Shown here one piece after another: positions 23,478-34,528 of a DNA stretch of 64,000 bases; the stretch's first letter is position 1; every line of letters starts with the position of its first letter. Position numbers and translations under genes: made by a program. The notes below the pieces were generated by a model, which saw only the letters and a program-made list of their open reading frames with translations, had not been told where the DNA came from and did not search any database. Location of the stretch: NCBI GenBank assembly GCA_030998225.1, contig JAPYXD010000704.1, positions 10,788,001 through 10,852,000 of the forward strand. Direction: 5' to 3'. The DNA comes from Diplolepis rosae. Taxonomy: Eukaryota; Arthropoda; Insecta; Hymenoptera; Diplolepididae.

Positions 23478-23577
23478 TCTAATCAGTCAGATTTCACTGA
23501 TTACTTTAGTGAAAATTAACTGATTTAACAGTGAAAAATATTTTTCCATTGGCGAATAAGTGAAAATTAACTGATTT
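23478..23577. repeat. ACTGATT family element, left part
   Basis: ATTTCACTGATTACTTTAGTG, AATTAACTGATTTAACAGTG and similar units. It appears to continue beyond the large foldback, at 26100-26240. Confidence 0.45.
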
Positions 23578-23679
23578 TAATTAAATTGAAATTGGGACTT
23601 GAAGTGACATCTATTAGGTTTAATTGCAAACACTTTCGTGAATCGACAATCTTAGATGGTAAATTACCTAAAAGTTTCT

Positions 23680-23815
23680 AAATTATGTTTGTCACATCCC
23701 AATTAAATTAAAATTAAATTAAATTAAAAAATCCCAATTAAAATACCAATAACTATCATCCTTTAAACATCTAGTGGTGAAGGAATAAGAAATTGGGATG
23801 TGACAAACATAATTT
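23680..23815. mobile_element. Small AAATTATGTTTGTCACATCC foldback MITE (136 bp)
   Basis: Terminal inverted repeats of about 25 bp at both ends, reading AAATTATGTTTGTCACATCC and its reverse complement, inserted in the left arm of the large foldback; the right arm at about 25800 lacks it. Confidence 0.65.
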
Positions 23816-23921
23816 AGAATTTTTTTCATTTCTCATTATTTTGGCATAAGGTCAGATTCTTTTTATTTTCGTCGATTAAATTTTTCAGTATCAAATATAA
23901 AAATACTCAAACAGAAAGCAA

Positions 23922-23962
23922 GGCAAACGTTTCGGCCACATATGGGGGCCCTCTTCAGTGCC
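23922..23962 (-). ncRNA. Hammerhead-ribozyme-like motif, copy 1
   Basis: Minus strand: stem I GGCA, core CUGAAGA, one unpaired G, stem II GGCC/GGCC with a 9-nt loop, then GAA-ACGU-U and stem I return UGCC. Order and spacing fit a type I hammerhead with a two-base-pair stem III, except for the extra purine before stem II. Activity is untested. Confidence 0.5.
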
Positions 23963-25003
23963 ATAAATTCAAAGATTAATTCAAAATTTCTGTAAAACGG
24001 AATAATTAAAATAAGGATTATCATAAAATTGAACAACTTATCTCATAGCTTGCAATTAAAAATGAACTAGTCCAGTATGCAGCATCACGAATTGAAAAAA
24101 TATTCATAGTTCAATGTGAATAAAGAACCGGAAAACATTAAAATTTTTTTTTTTTTTTTTTGCACAAGAACCGGCCGCAATTTGAAAAAATTTTATTATT
24201 GAAGAACGATGCCAAATTGGTTATCAATGGCAAAACGCGAGCAAGGTTTACATTTTTTAAAAACTTTTTGTGAAGACTTTGTTACCGGAGCCTCTCACAA
24301 AATGATCTGAACTGTTTTCGGAACCGACTCGAGACATGTGGCTTTGCTGAACGAAAATTTTTTTATATAAGAAATCCTGAGAGGTTCTTTTCCTCCTTGA
24401 AGAAGACTATTGTCCGATACCTAGTTAAGAAATTCGAGGCGTTTATGTTGATTTTCACGAGTGGACGAAGGCGTGTATTTTTCAAGAAATGATTTTTTAT
24501 ATCTGCTTCATGGACAATCCATTTAATATTTAATTTGCAAGCAAGGTATTACAGAAACGTAAATTATTATACTATTTAGTCATGTAGTTTTATTCAATAT
24601 TATTTGAGTATGTTAAGAAATAATTAAAAAAAAATTTAAAGCTGTTAATTACTGCATTCAGATTTATTCTGAGATGTTTGGAAAAATAATACATTAATCT
24701 TTAAAAAATAATAAAAATGCAATTTTAGTATTCGTGATATTAAGTATCACATTTTAAAAGGTATTATTAAATTTAATTTGTTCTGAAAAATGGTCAGAAC
24801 TGTGATATATTCAATCATTATACTAAATGTGCCATTTTTAAATTTTAAAGTGACATGTTTGATAACATGTCTGCTATTATATTGACCCAAAATTCATAGA
24901 ATTTTTTTCATTTCTCATTATTTTGGCATAAGGTCAGATTCTTTTTATTTTCGTCGATTAAATTTTTCAGTATCAAATATAAAAATACTCAAACAGAAAG
25001 CAA

Positions 25004-25044
25004 GGCAAACGTTTCGGCCACATATGGGGGCCCTCTTCAGTGCC
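25004..25044 (-). ncRNA. Hammerhead-ribozyme-like motif, copy 2
   Basis: Same 41-nt sequence as copy 1, in the directly repeated partial copy of the family. Confidence 0.5.
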
Positions 25045-25593
25045 ATAAATTCAAAGATTAATTCAAAATTTCTGTAAAACGGAATAATTAAAATAAGGAT
25101 TATCATAAAATTGAAAAACTTATCTCATAGCTTGCAATTAAAAATGAACTAGTCCAGTATGCAGCATCACGAATTGAAAAAATATTCATAGTTCGCAAAA
25201 AAATTTTCGTTCAGCAAAGCCACATGTCTCGAGTCGGTTCCGAAAAAAGTTCAGATCATTTTGTGAGAGGCTCCGGTAACAAAGTCTTCACAAAAAGTTT
25301 TTAAAAAATGTAAACCTTGCTCGCGTTTTGCCATTGATAACCAGTTTGACATCGTTCTTCAATAATAAAATTTTTTCAAATTGCGGCCGGTTCGTGTGCA
25401 AAAAAAAAAAAATTTTAATGTTTTCCGGTTCTTTATTCACAGTGAACTATGAATATTTTTTCAATTCGTGATGCTGCATACTGGACTAGTTCATTTTTAA
25501 TTGCAAGCTATGAGATAAGTTGTTCAATTTTATGATAATCCTTATTTTAATTATTCCGTTTTACAGAAATTTTGAATTAATCTTTGAATTTAT

Positions 25594-25634
25594 GGCACTG
25601 AAGAGGGCCCCCATATGTGACCGAAACGTTTGCC
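25594..25634 (+). ncRNA. Hammerhead-ribozyme-like motif, copy 3
   Basis: Inverted copy on the plus strand. One change in the 3' half of stem II (GACC for GGCC) weakens one pair; the core and stem I (GGCA/UGCC) are kept. Confidence 0.45.
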
Positions 25635-25949
25635 TTGCTTTCTGTTTGAGTATTTTTATATTTGATACTGAAAAATTTAATCGACGAAAATAAAAAGAAT
25701 CTGACCCTATGCCAAAATAACGAGAAATTAACAAAAAATTCTATGAATTTTGGGTCAATATAAGAGCAGACATGTTATCAAACCTGTCACTTTAAAATTT
25801 ATAATTTAGAAACTTTTAGGTAATTTACCATCTAAGATTGTCGATTCACGAAAGTGTTTGCAATTAAACCTAATAGATGTCACTTCAAGTCCCAATTTCA
25901 ATTTAATTAATACAAACGGCTAAACTAAAGTGAAATATACCGAAAATTG

Positions 25950-26045
25950 TTTGAAATGCTGTAAGCGATGTTGGCTTGGTGCGATTATCACAGTAAGTCC
26001 CCGGATAGGCATGTATATTCGGAGGTTCGATTCCTCCTGACACAT
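25950..26045 (+). other. tRNA-like fossil with a B box
   Basis: GGAGG-TTCGATT-CCTCC (26021-26037) is a perfect T-arm containing a B-box-type GGTTCGATTCC. Upstream TGGCTTGGTGCGA could be a decayed A box and D arm. No complete acceptor stem can be formed, so this may be a SINE head or a tRNA pseudogene. Confidence 0.3.
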
Positions 26046-26099
26046 GCAAGATGCACGCTTTCAAACTTTTTTTCGGTCCTATAATTATTTACCATCTAA

Positions 26100-26240
26100 A
26101 TATTAGCCATTTTTATATTTCACGAAACCTAAAATTAACTGATTTTACAGTAAAAAACATCATTTTCACTGATGAATCAGTAAAATGGCAAATCACTGAT
26201 TTAATATGTGCAAATTTGACTGATTCAGATTTATAGAGTA
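26100..26240. repeat. ACTGATT family element, right part
   Basis: CATTTTCACTGATGAATCAG, then TTGACTGATTCAGATTTATAGAGTA, the usual right terminus of this family. Confidence 0.55.
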
Positions 26241-26609
26241 CTATATTTTATTCTGTTGGGGGTGACGTTTCAAGGTTTTTAAAATATTTTGAAGCTCCGG
26301 TTTTGAAATTTGTCTATTTTATTCTTTGTTTAACATGATTGTCTGGTTTGTGATTATGGTAGACAAAAGTCATGCACGAAAGGATTAATGATGTAAAAGT
26401 ATTCTATTTATATATTTTATTCTCGATTTATGAGAAACATTTTCTTGCTTTATAAACATATCCAAAAGTAACATTTACATAGTAATTTCCGTATGACTCT
26501 GACTTATTATTCATTTTTAACACTTTATTCTATATTTTCTTAATATTATTGCAACGGTTGCTCAATAACATGATTTTAACAATATCGGTAAGTATCATGT
26601 CTTGATTAA

Positions 26610-27276
26610 GGTAGTTGATCCAGGAAAATTAGACCCCAGGCAAAAATAGATAAGTTTGCTTTCAAGAATATCAATAGTATTATTGAAGGGCTATTTTGGA
26701 AGAGAAAAGATTAATTTCCATGAAAAAAGTTTGAAATACAGAAGAATAATTTTATTAATAAATTTTATTTTTGACCTAACTTTTTTTCTTATCGCTCTTT
26801 AAAATTTTTTTAAAAATTATGCGATTCTAATAAATCATGAATTATTTTTTCAGAGAATAGATATCCCACAAGTTCACCGTTTCTGATTTTTAAAAATAAA
26901 TTCTTTAATGGCTGAAACCATTGAAAAAACGTTTTCCAAAATGAAATTTTCATGAACAAATTGTTGAATTTGATAATAATATATTCATTTTTAAAAATTG
27001 TAAATGGTTAACTTGTAGGGAATCTTTTTCTTGAAAAAGTGATTTGTAATTCATTAAAATCGCATAATTTTTTAAAATTTTGTAAAAAGCGATAAGAAAA
27101 AAAGTTGGGGCAAAAATAAAATTTATTAATAAAATTATTTTTCTGTATTTCAAATTTTTTTCATGGAAATTAATCTTTTTTCTTCCAAAATAGCTCTTCA
27201 ATAATAATATTGCTATCCTTGAAAGCAAAATTATCTATTTTTGCCTGAGGTCTAATTTTCGTGGATGAAAACCACC
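26610..27276. mobile_element. TTAA-flanked GGTAGTTGATCC foldback (667 bp)
   Basis: TTAA at 26606-26609 and 27277-27280. Ends GGTAGTTGATCCAGGAAAAT and (reverse complement) GGTGGTTTTCATCCACG. The interior is homologous to 20051-20713 (AATTAGACCCCAGGCAAAAA, TAGTATTATTGAAGGGC). Confidence 0.8.
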
Positions 27277-27280
27277 TTAA

Positions 27281-27860
27281 CTGGACTTTTTACTTAAAAT
27301 AGTGAATAATTCAAGGCAACTTCTTCTGAACTGCATTTTTAAAATTTTCACATCTGACGTTTTGACAAAACGATGTCATTTTAATCAGAGATTTAATCTG
27401 TCACTGTATAAAATCCATGGTCAGAATTTGACATATATACAAGCTATGCCCATATTTCATTTCTTTTTCTAAAGCTCAATATTTTTACTGTTAGAAATTC
27501 TTACTGTGGCAGCACATTTTCCCCTCTAAATTTATCCCTTCGCTGGGATTCTCACAGTTCAGAAAGATACGAGAATAATAATAATTTTTCCAGTAAAGGA
27601 TGCCGTGAATTATTTAATATCGATAAGATAGAGACTGATTGTAGGGCATTAGTCGAGCAATTTTGTGACATTAAGTAATAACAGTCAATTTCTTACACGC
27701 AGATAGACCTTCACCTTTTGCTGGTTATAATGACCATTATCGTCAAATATCGTCAAATTAAGTCCACCAAAAGGGAATAACCAATCACACTGCTCACTTA
27801 CACGAACTCTTCTGTTTTAGCGTGATTCAAATGCGTTCGTAACTGAAACTTATAATTTGC
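27281..27860. other. AT-rich DNA, nothing recognised
   Basis: No repeat ends, RNA genes or credible frames seen. Confidence 0.35.
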
Positions 27861-27864
27861 AATA

Positions 27865-28180
27865 AAATTAATGAATTTACAACAAAATTGTCGAATTTTC
27901 AACAAATAATAATGATAATAATAATAACAGAGCTTTATTAAGTTACTGAAAAAAACAAAATATTTACATAATCGAATTTTTACACAGAAGAAACTTAGCG
28001 ACTTTGATAAATTTTCAGCAAAATTGATAGGTCATTCATTAATTATGTTGAAAATTCATTAATTTTGATGAAGATTTCATACTTTTCTTGGAAATTCATT
28101 AATTTTTTGTAAAATTATAAAAGTTCATGGAAAATTCATTAATTCTGATAGAAATTCTACACTTGGGTTGGAAGTTCAAT
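27865..28180. repeat. AATTCATTAATTTTG minisatellite-like repeat
   Basis: Degenerate units of about 20-30 bp (GAAAATTCATTAATTTTGATG, GGAAATTCATTAATTTTTTG). The same kind of sequence resumes at 31050-31145, so the 2.9-kb element between them inserted into this repeat. Confidence 0.55.
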
Positions 28181-28822
28181 ACACGGAGAAAAATAGTTGA
28201 AGTAATTTTACTCAAATCTGTCGATTAAACTTGGGACATAAGGACATTTGAACATTTATTAAATCCTAGTCGGGTAAAATCAATTTGATATATACCTAAT
28301 TCACCCAAAGTGAATAACAATAAGCGTTACATAGGGAATAGTAAGGAGTTGAGTAAAACGTTTTCGACGACAGGGCACCAACATGCGTCAGTGGGTTAAC
28401 ATGAAATGTATAAGTATATCACCGACGCTTGAGATGCTTCAAACCGTAGTTGGGTAAAATGAGCATCGGGCGTATTATTTGAACTGGCAGTGGTATGGTT
28501 TGCTTAAATAAAAAAAAAATTCTTACCTTGAGCCTGCCATTTAGTCATCCGGTACATACATAAACAACTTACAAATACATTCACACCATTCAGACGTACA
28601 TTTCAAATCACAAATACACTTAAACATATAACCTTACATATATAAACCTAATAACTACACACTTATATAGGCACCGTGCGAAGTCATGGTAGGGAGAGTT
28701 AAATCGACGCCAGCGCACGCAGTGGATAATTTAGGCGTTAAAGGAGGCTGTTTTATATTTCCGAGCAATCAAAATACATGTGCAAATCTAAATTTTGTTT
28801 TAATTAAAAAAATATAGCTGAA

Positions 28823-29020
28823 ATGAGCCACCGAAGTTGTTGTGTTGTGAATTGTAAAAATACAAGCAGGAAAAGTGAGTGTAAATTTTATAAATTTAGG
28901 GTGTTGCATGAACTGATGCTTGTCGAATTATACGAGATTTTATTAAATAACTTTCATTATTTCTACGGAACTCTTGGACATCTCGTACGTGTTCTGCCAG
29001 AACGAGATTTTTACCTTTAA
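28823..29020 (+). pseudogene. THAP-domain start of a P-like transposase, truncated
   Basis: The 65-codon frame begins MSHRSCCVVNCKNTSRKSEC followed by KFYKF. This matches the start of THAP C2CH fingers: first Cys pair C-x4-C, an Asn/Ser-rich linker, then the aromatic-Lys/Arg-Phe stretch normally followed by Pro. After KF the sequence (RVLHELM...) no longer looks like THAP, so homology ends at about 28900, at a deletion junction or a lost splice site. It sits inside inverted ends, so transposon origin is more likely than a host THAP gene. Confidence 0.6.
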
Positions 29021-29219
29021 TTTTCGTTTGTGGTTGAAATTCTATTGTATGTTTAATTGATTGAAAACCTGTTTTAATAATTATATCCATGATGAATTTG
29101 AATCTGAAAATAAACAATTAATATTTATTTACTCAACAAGTACCTAAAAGTGTCATCATGAAATTACAATTTAATTCTTTATTATTTTTCTAGTCTGTTT
29201 TGATCTGTCATTAACTTAA

Positions 29220-29826
29220 GGTAGTCGTCATGCCAAAAAACAGTCTCTGTAAAAAGAAGTTTTTCTATGATTTCAAGACTGAGAATTATATCATCAGCCG
29301 TGACATATGTAAGAAAAGACACTCTTTTTAATGAAAAAATTTAAAAATTACGAAAAATAATATTTTAATAATGTTTTTAAAATAGGATATTTCTTTACTA
29401 TCGCTTCTTACCAATTTTTTGAAAATGATTGAAGTTTCTTAAATCATAGCTTATTTTTTCGGGGGAAATATTCTCTACAACTTAACCGTTTCCAATTTTT
29501 GGAAATAAATCAATTATTATCAAATACAGCAATTTGTTTATAAAAATTTTGCTTTGGAAAATTGATTTTTAATTATTTCAGTCATTAAAGAATTTATTTT
29601 CAAAAATTGGAAACGGTCAAGTTGTAGAGAATATTTTCCCCGAAAAAATAAGGAAAAATCCTATTACAAAAACATTATTAAAAAATTATTTTTCGTAATT
29701 TTTAAATTTTTTCATTAAAAAGAGTGTCTTTCCTTACATATGACACGGCTGATGATATAATTTCCAGTCTTGAAATCATAGAAAAACTTCTTTTTCCAGA
29801 GACTGATTTTTGGCACGACAACTACC
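29220..29826. mobile_element. TTAA-flanked GGTAGT foldback (607 bp)
   Basis: TTAA at 29216-29219 and 29827-29830; ends GGTAGTCGTCATGCCAAAAA and its complement. The arms pair through almost the whole element (GACTGAGAATTATATCATCA; TCCAATTTTTGGAAATAAAT), so it is nearly a perfect foldback. It is nested within the P-like remnant. Confidence 0.85.
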
Positions 29827-31252
29827 TTAACCTTATATTTACTGGTTTCTATATCATTTTTATTATGGAAAATACTTACTTTTTACTGCTGATTTCACAC
29901 AAATACTTCACAAGGAAAAACAATCGAATTTTAAAGTGAATCAAATTGTTTTTTTGTTTGTTTTTTTATTGATAATAAACATTTTTATAACTAAGTCCCA
30001 TTATAATACATTGTAAAAGTTCTCGAACAGCCTCCTTTAGTTCACTCATGCTGTGGCGCTGCAGTCACGCACGGTGCCTATATAGTACGATACGCTTTCG
30101 TGGAATCACACACACGCTCGCTTACAATGCTGGGATATAAAACTTGGAACTTTCTTATATAGTGACTGCATGAGTTATTCAGAGCTTGTGAGAGTAAGTG
30201 CCGTCAATAAAATTTTTTAGCCTCACTCAAGTAAAAATAAATCAACTTTTTTCATAAATGATTAATAAAATATTTTTTTAAATTAATATAATTAATCAAT
30301 TACTATAACTATGATTATTGATATATATAATATAATTATCAAATTACATTTAGTATACATTTTTATTATGACGACGTATGAAGTTTAGTGAAACTAAATT
30401 TTCAAATGTACATTAAAAAATTGCATTATTATTAAGAAGTATCTTGTATAAAAACATTTAAAAGAAGGTCCTTTTATTTTCTGTGTTTTATATTTTCAAA
30501 ATATGGATTTTGCATTTGCGAATTTCAAATTGTTATTCTGCCTGAGTAATTTATGTGATATTTCATATTATATGTAATAGACTTATCGACTTTTTTTTGT
30601 TTAAATTTTCATAATATCAATTTAATTTTAAGAATTTAAGTTTTTGAAATTAAAAATTTTTTATGTGTGCCCAAGGCGCAGATTACTTTCATTCGTTCCT
30701 GCGTGAATAGATGTAGCTGTTGGAATAAATCTTGCGATTCACGGTTTACTCAACTCTCGATTGAAGCGTAGAGTAGAATGAATGGAAAGCTCTACTATTT
30801 TGGTGATTTAATAAAAGACTGGTTTTTTATAATTATACTACGAGTAATAATATATACATTTAAAAAATTTTAATGCACGCTTTCATACTTCACCCTACAC
30901 TTCTGAATTTTACTCAACTTTGATTCATTTTCGAATATTTAATATATCACAAATAAATACAGGGATACTAAATAACTTCTAACTTGTCCTTATGTCCCAA
31001 ATTTGATCGGAAGTTGAGTAAAATTACTTTAACTATTTTTCTCTGTGTATTTTTATTGAAAATGTATTAATTTTATAGAAAATAGCATAATTTTGTAGAA
31101 AAGTATATAATTTTATTGTAAATTCTTCAATTTTAATGAAATTTTTTAGCGTATCTTGAATCGCGTATTTATTTCTTATATAGAAAAATGTTTATTACAT
31201 GTTCTCGATAAAAAGTTCACCTATTTTAAAATCAATAGGTACAGTGATGACT

Positions 31253-31856
31253 ATAATATCAACGACATTTTAGGTTTTACCTGTCTAAAATAATTTATCA
31301 GTGATAACGTTTAGTAATGTAAGCAAAATAAATGAAGATTTGACAAACAATGAAGATTCTCTGAAACGAAATTCAGCATGTCTAACATAACCCAAAAAGT
31401 GACGCCTAGAGAATCAAAATTAACGAAAAATATTCTTTAGAAGAAAAAATGACAAAAATCTACATGCGGCGCGCTCAAGAAAAGACTAGTTTACATTATC
31501 AAGGAATTTTCGAAAAATCAAAATCATTTTTCATTGAGTCTGAAGTTTTTGGTGGTTAAGTTTTCGTAAGTGATAGGTACTCTATTGAAAAAATCCTCAT
31601 CCGAAAATAACAATCAATAAAAATTAATTTCGCGATTTTTCAAAAATTTCGTGATAATGTAAATTTTTCTTCTAAGGAATATTTTTCTTCATTCTCGTTT
31701 CTCTAGACGTAACTTTTTATACTAAGTTGGACATGATATATTTCATTTTAGATAATCCTCATTGTTTGTAAAATATTCATTTATTTTCATTACAATTAAA
31801 TTTTATCACTGATAAATTATTTTGGACAGGTAAAACCTAAAATGTGCTTGATATAA
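31253..31856. repeat. Inverted-repeat element (about 600 bp)
   Basis: Left ATATCAACGACATTTTAGGT...CCTGTCTAAAATAATTTATC, right GATAAATTATTTTGGACAGG...ACCTAAAATGTGCTTGATAT. The arms continue inward with mismatches (GATAATGTAAA / TTTACATTATC). No TTAA or CACTG termini. Confidence 0.6.
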
Positions 31857-32706
31857 AATTTCTTGTCAAAAGGGGACTTAGACCACTTATTCAGTTAGTA
31901 TATTGTGTTAATCTGAAACAAAGTTTTTATAATATCAGAATAAAAACATTAACCCTTACTCTCTTCTGATATATTCAGCACTTTCAAAATTAACAAGAAG
32001 GTAAGGAGGGGTATTTTGGTCCGCCATGTTTTTAAATGATAAAAATGTCCAAGAAACCATTCTTTATCCCTTCAAATAAAGGTTGAAATATATTTTTCAT
32101 GTGGCTTTAAAAAAGAGGCGCACAAAATGCATCAACATGAGAAAAAATGTGCCGTTAAAAATGGTCCTCGTATACAAAGCAAGGGTTAAATTTATCCAGA
32201 TTGCCCATTAGATAATTTCAGCAGCTTCTATAAATTTCTATGCACAGAGAGTTTTAGTGCATGAACTGAGAAATATTTGATCAAAGAGTGAAGGTATCTT
32301 TCAATAAGATTTTCTCTTATTTCAAGTTGAGGATGAAGGTACAAAAGCTAGACAGGAGAAGAAAACGAGCGTTAGCAAGAGGAGGAAAATACGTGCAGGT
32401 ATTGTTTAACCCTTAATTTATTCATCGCACCGAGGCGCCGAGTCAGGGCTAGAGAAACGCTTAATCTTAATAAAATCTTCATAAAATCATATACCTGCTG
32501 CAAGCTTTCTCCTTCTCTTTCACCTATTTGCCTCTTTCTCTCCATATTCTTCTCTTTACTTTGCTTTTTCATTTTCACAGTCTACCCTGTTTCCTTTGAT
32601 TAATTCTCTTTCCTTACAGCATTCAAACTCTTCTCTTGTTCCTTTAAGTCAAATTCTGAGAGCACTTGTTATTGGAAATACTAAATTCATTACGCAGCGG
32701 TGTGTT
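31857..32706. other. AT-rich DNA, no gene recognised
   Basis: A motif AGGAGGGGTATTTTGGTCCG near 32007 resembles the GGGGGTATTCTGGTC end of the neighbouring TTAA element but lacks TTAA. About 32330-32570 is purine/pyrimidine-biased low-complexity DNA. Confidence 0.35.
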
Positions 32707-32943
32707 TTAAGGGGGTATTCTGGTCTAGAGGTACAAATTTTGGACGTTTTTTGAAATTCGATAAAAAAAACAAAAAATATTTTTACCATCCATATTATTA
32801 CCAGATATTTATTGATATTTTAACAATACACAAGAAACAATGAAACAGGACTTATATCGACTCTTAGTATTAATATTCAAATATTGTTGATGTTCTTAGT
32901 TGGCTTTAGGGTCCAGAAAAATGTGACTCAAAGTTTCATATTT

Positions 32944-32981
32944 TCAAACGTTTCGACTCAGATTGGAGTCCTCGTCAGTGA
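32944..32981 (-). ncRNA. Hammerhead-ribozyme-like motif, copy 4
   Basis: Minus strand: stem I UCA/UGA, core CUGACGA, unpaired G, stem II GACUC/GAGUC with a 6-nt loop, then GAA-ACGU-U. Stem sequences differ from copies 1-3 but keep pairing. Confidence 0.5.
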
Positions 32982-33587
32982 GAATTTATTTCTATAAAAA
33001 ATACAAAGGAAGAAACTTAAATAATTTGCATGTGTGACCGATGAACATTGTCGTGAAAAATTATATAAAAGAATTGCGAGTGTGAAACTATAAAATTATT
33101 CTAAATAACTAAATTTGCAAAAAAAAAAAAAAAAATGAAATTGTAATAAAACAAATAATTCTGTAAAAATACTGGGAGAAGAACATTAAAGAATTGCATG
33201 TGTGACAGATAAACATTGTGGTAAAAAACGATATAAATGAATTGTACATGTGAAACTATAAAATTATTCTAAATAACTAAATTTGCAAAAAAAAATGTAA
33301 ACTGTACAAAAATTTTTTTTCTATAAAAATACAAAAGGAAAAAAAACTTAAAAGTTTTCACGTGTGACCAATGAACATTGTGGTAAAAATGATATAAAAG
33401 AATTGCAAATGTGAAACTATAATATTTGGTTTGTACAGTTTCATTTTTTTGCAAATTAAGTTAATTAGACCAATTGTATAGCTTCACACTCGCAATTCTT
33501 TTATATAATTTTTTACGACAATGTTCATCGGTCACACGTGCAAATTATTTAAGTTTCTTCCTTTGTATTTTTTATAGAAATAAATTC

Positions 33588-33625
33588 TCACTGACGAGGA
33601 CTCCAATCTGAGTCGAAACGTTTGA
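33588..33625 (+). ncRNA. Hammerhead-ribozyme-like motif, copy 5
   Basis: Same 38-nt sequence as copy 4 on the plus strand, in the right arm of the foldback. Confidence 0.5.
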
Positions 33626-33948
33626 AAATATGAAACTTTGAGTTACATTTTTCTGGACCCTAAAGCCAACTAAGAACATCAACAATATTTGAATATTAAT
33701 ACTAAGAGTCGATATAAGTCCTGTTTCATTGTTTCTTTTTTTAAAATAGTAAAAAACAAAATTTTGATCTAAATCTATGGGGCGATAGAGGGTTATATAG
33801 AGAATATCCATGCCAAATTTCAAGTAAATCAGTTTATTACAACTTGAGATAACATGTCAACTGTGTTGAAAAAAGTAGTTTCGAGAAAAACGCGTTTAAA
33901 GATTTGAGTGAAGTTTCAGGCAGTATAAGTCACATAATGGTGCGCTCT

Positions 33949-34398
33949 ACACTCGAGATTCCCTGTAACAAGGCCTCCCTTTTACGAGCGCGTCACGCCT
34001 CCCCTAACGAGCAGACGATCATCCCGTTTTCCAAATTTGTCAAAATTTCCATTTTTTTATTAATTGTCAAGACTTTTCTTTTTTTCTGGAAATATTCAAA
34101 AATACACCTGATAAGCATAGATATTTTTATTATTATATTATTATATTTTTAGTATTTTGAGTACATACCGCCAAATAAGTCAATTCCATGTTCAATACTC
34201 GCAAAAATCTTTTTTATACGCTTTTTACTATGTAAATACAATTATTCACATGGCATCACTGACAGACTGACTACGCGCATCATATAATGCACATAACAGC
34301 GCGTAGCAACAAGTAGGATATGGAGGGGATCCCTCTCGCGCTCGATGCAGAGAGGTCTCCGATGCTCGAGCTTCTCGTTATAGGGAATCTTGAGTGTA
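33949..34398. mobile_element. ACACTCGAGATTCCCTGTAAC inverted-repeat element
   Basis: Left ACACTCGAGATTCCCTGTAA and right GTTATAGGGAATCTTGAGTGT about 430 bp apart, inside the 1.8-kb TTAA element. The interior is GC-richer (CCTCTCGCGCTCGATGCAG), which may reflect a different origin. Confidence 0.55.
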
Positions 34399-34528
34399 CT
34401 TAAATTTTGTTGATCGGTGTTACAACAACCTTCGGTTGATCGATTTTATATTCTTGGAGGTCTAAACTTTGAAAATATGCACACAAAAAAATCGATTTTT
34501 TCAATTCTAGACCAGAATACTCCCTTAA

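Larger units (their letters stand above)
23578..25909. mobile_element. Large compound foldback carrying three hammerhead-like motifs
   Basis: Outer arms of about 109 bp (23578-23686 and 25801-25909) are near-perfect inverted copies. Inside them a second pair of arms (about 23821-24365 and 25195-25730) repeats the same family in opposite orientation, and a third partial copy (24899-25195) is a direct repeat of the left arm. A small MITE (23680-23815) is inserted in the left side. Each family copy carries a ribozyme-like core. The order suggests insertion, partial duplication and inversion. Confidence 0.7.
28670..30078. mobile_element. P-like (THAP transposase) element remnant
   Basis: Inverted ends TATATAGGCACCGTGCG at about 28664 and its complement at about 30068-30084, with matching subterminal AAAGGAGGCTGTT (28740-28754) and AACAGCCTCCTTT (about 30025-30038). 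The interior starts a THAP zinc-finger coding sequence. A TTAA element (29220-29826) interrupts it. THAP N-terminus plus inverted repeats points to a P-superfamily element deleted for most of its transposase; the TATATA flanks prevent a clear 8-bp duplication call. Confidence 0.6.
28182..31047. mobile_element. CACGGAGAAAAAT element (2866 bp), TA duplication
   Basis: TA (28180-28181) CACGGAGAAAAATAGTTGAA ... TTAACTATTTTTCTCTGTG TA (31048-31049). Terminal repeats extend about 35 bp (GTAATTTTACTCAA, then GGACATAAGGACA). No transposase of its own is visible. It contains the P-like remnant 28670-30078. Confidence 0.8.
32838..33737. mobile_element. Foldback with paired hammerhead-like motifs and tandem repeats
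   Basis: Arms of about 150 bp begin AAGAAACAATGAAACAGGAC on both sides in inverted orientation and carry a ribozyme-like motif each. Between them three degenerate tandem units of about 165 bp share TGTGACCGATGAACATTGTN, AAAGAATTGCGAGTGTGAAA and CTATAAAATTATTCTAAATA (starting at about 33025, 33190 and 33355). Confidence 0.65.
32711..34524. mobile_element. TTAA-flanked GGGGGTATTCTGGTCTAGA element (1814 bp) with nested foldbacks
   Basis: TTAA at 32707-32710 and 34525-34528. Ends GGGGGTATTCTGGTCTAGA and GGGAGTATTCTGGTCTAGA (reverse complement). The right subterminal has AAAAAAATCGATTTTTT, and GAGAAAAACGCGTTTAAAGA lies at about 33883-33902. Two insertions are inside: the foldback 32838-33737 and the inverted-repeat element 33949-34398. 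No transposase remains. Confidence 0.8.

Noticed and set aside
29220..29826. Possible coding frame 29724-29939 near the right arm
   Set aside because: It crosses the end of the foldback and has no domain; a chance frame.
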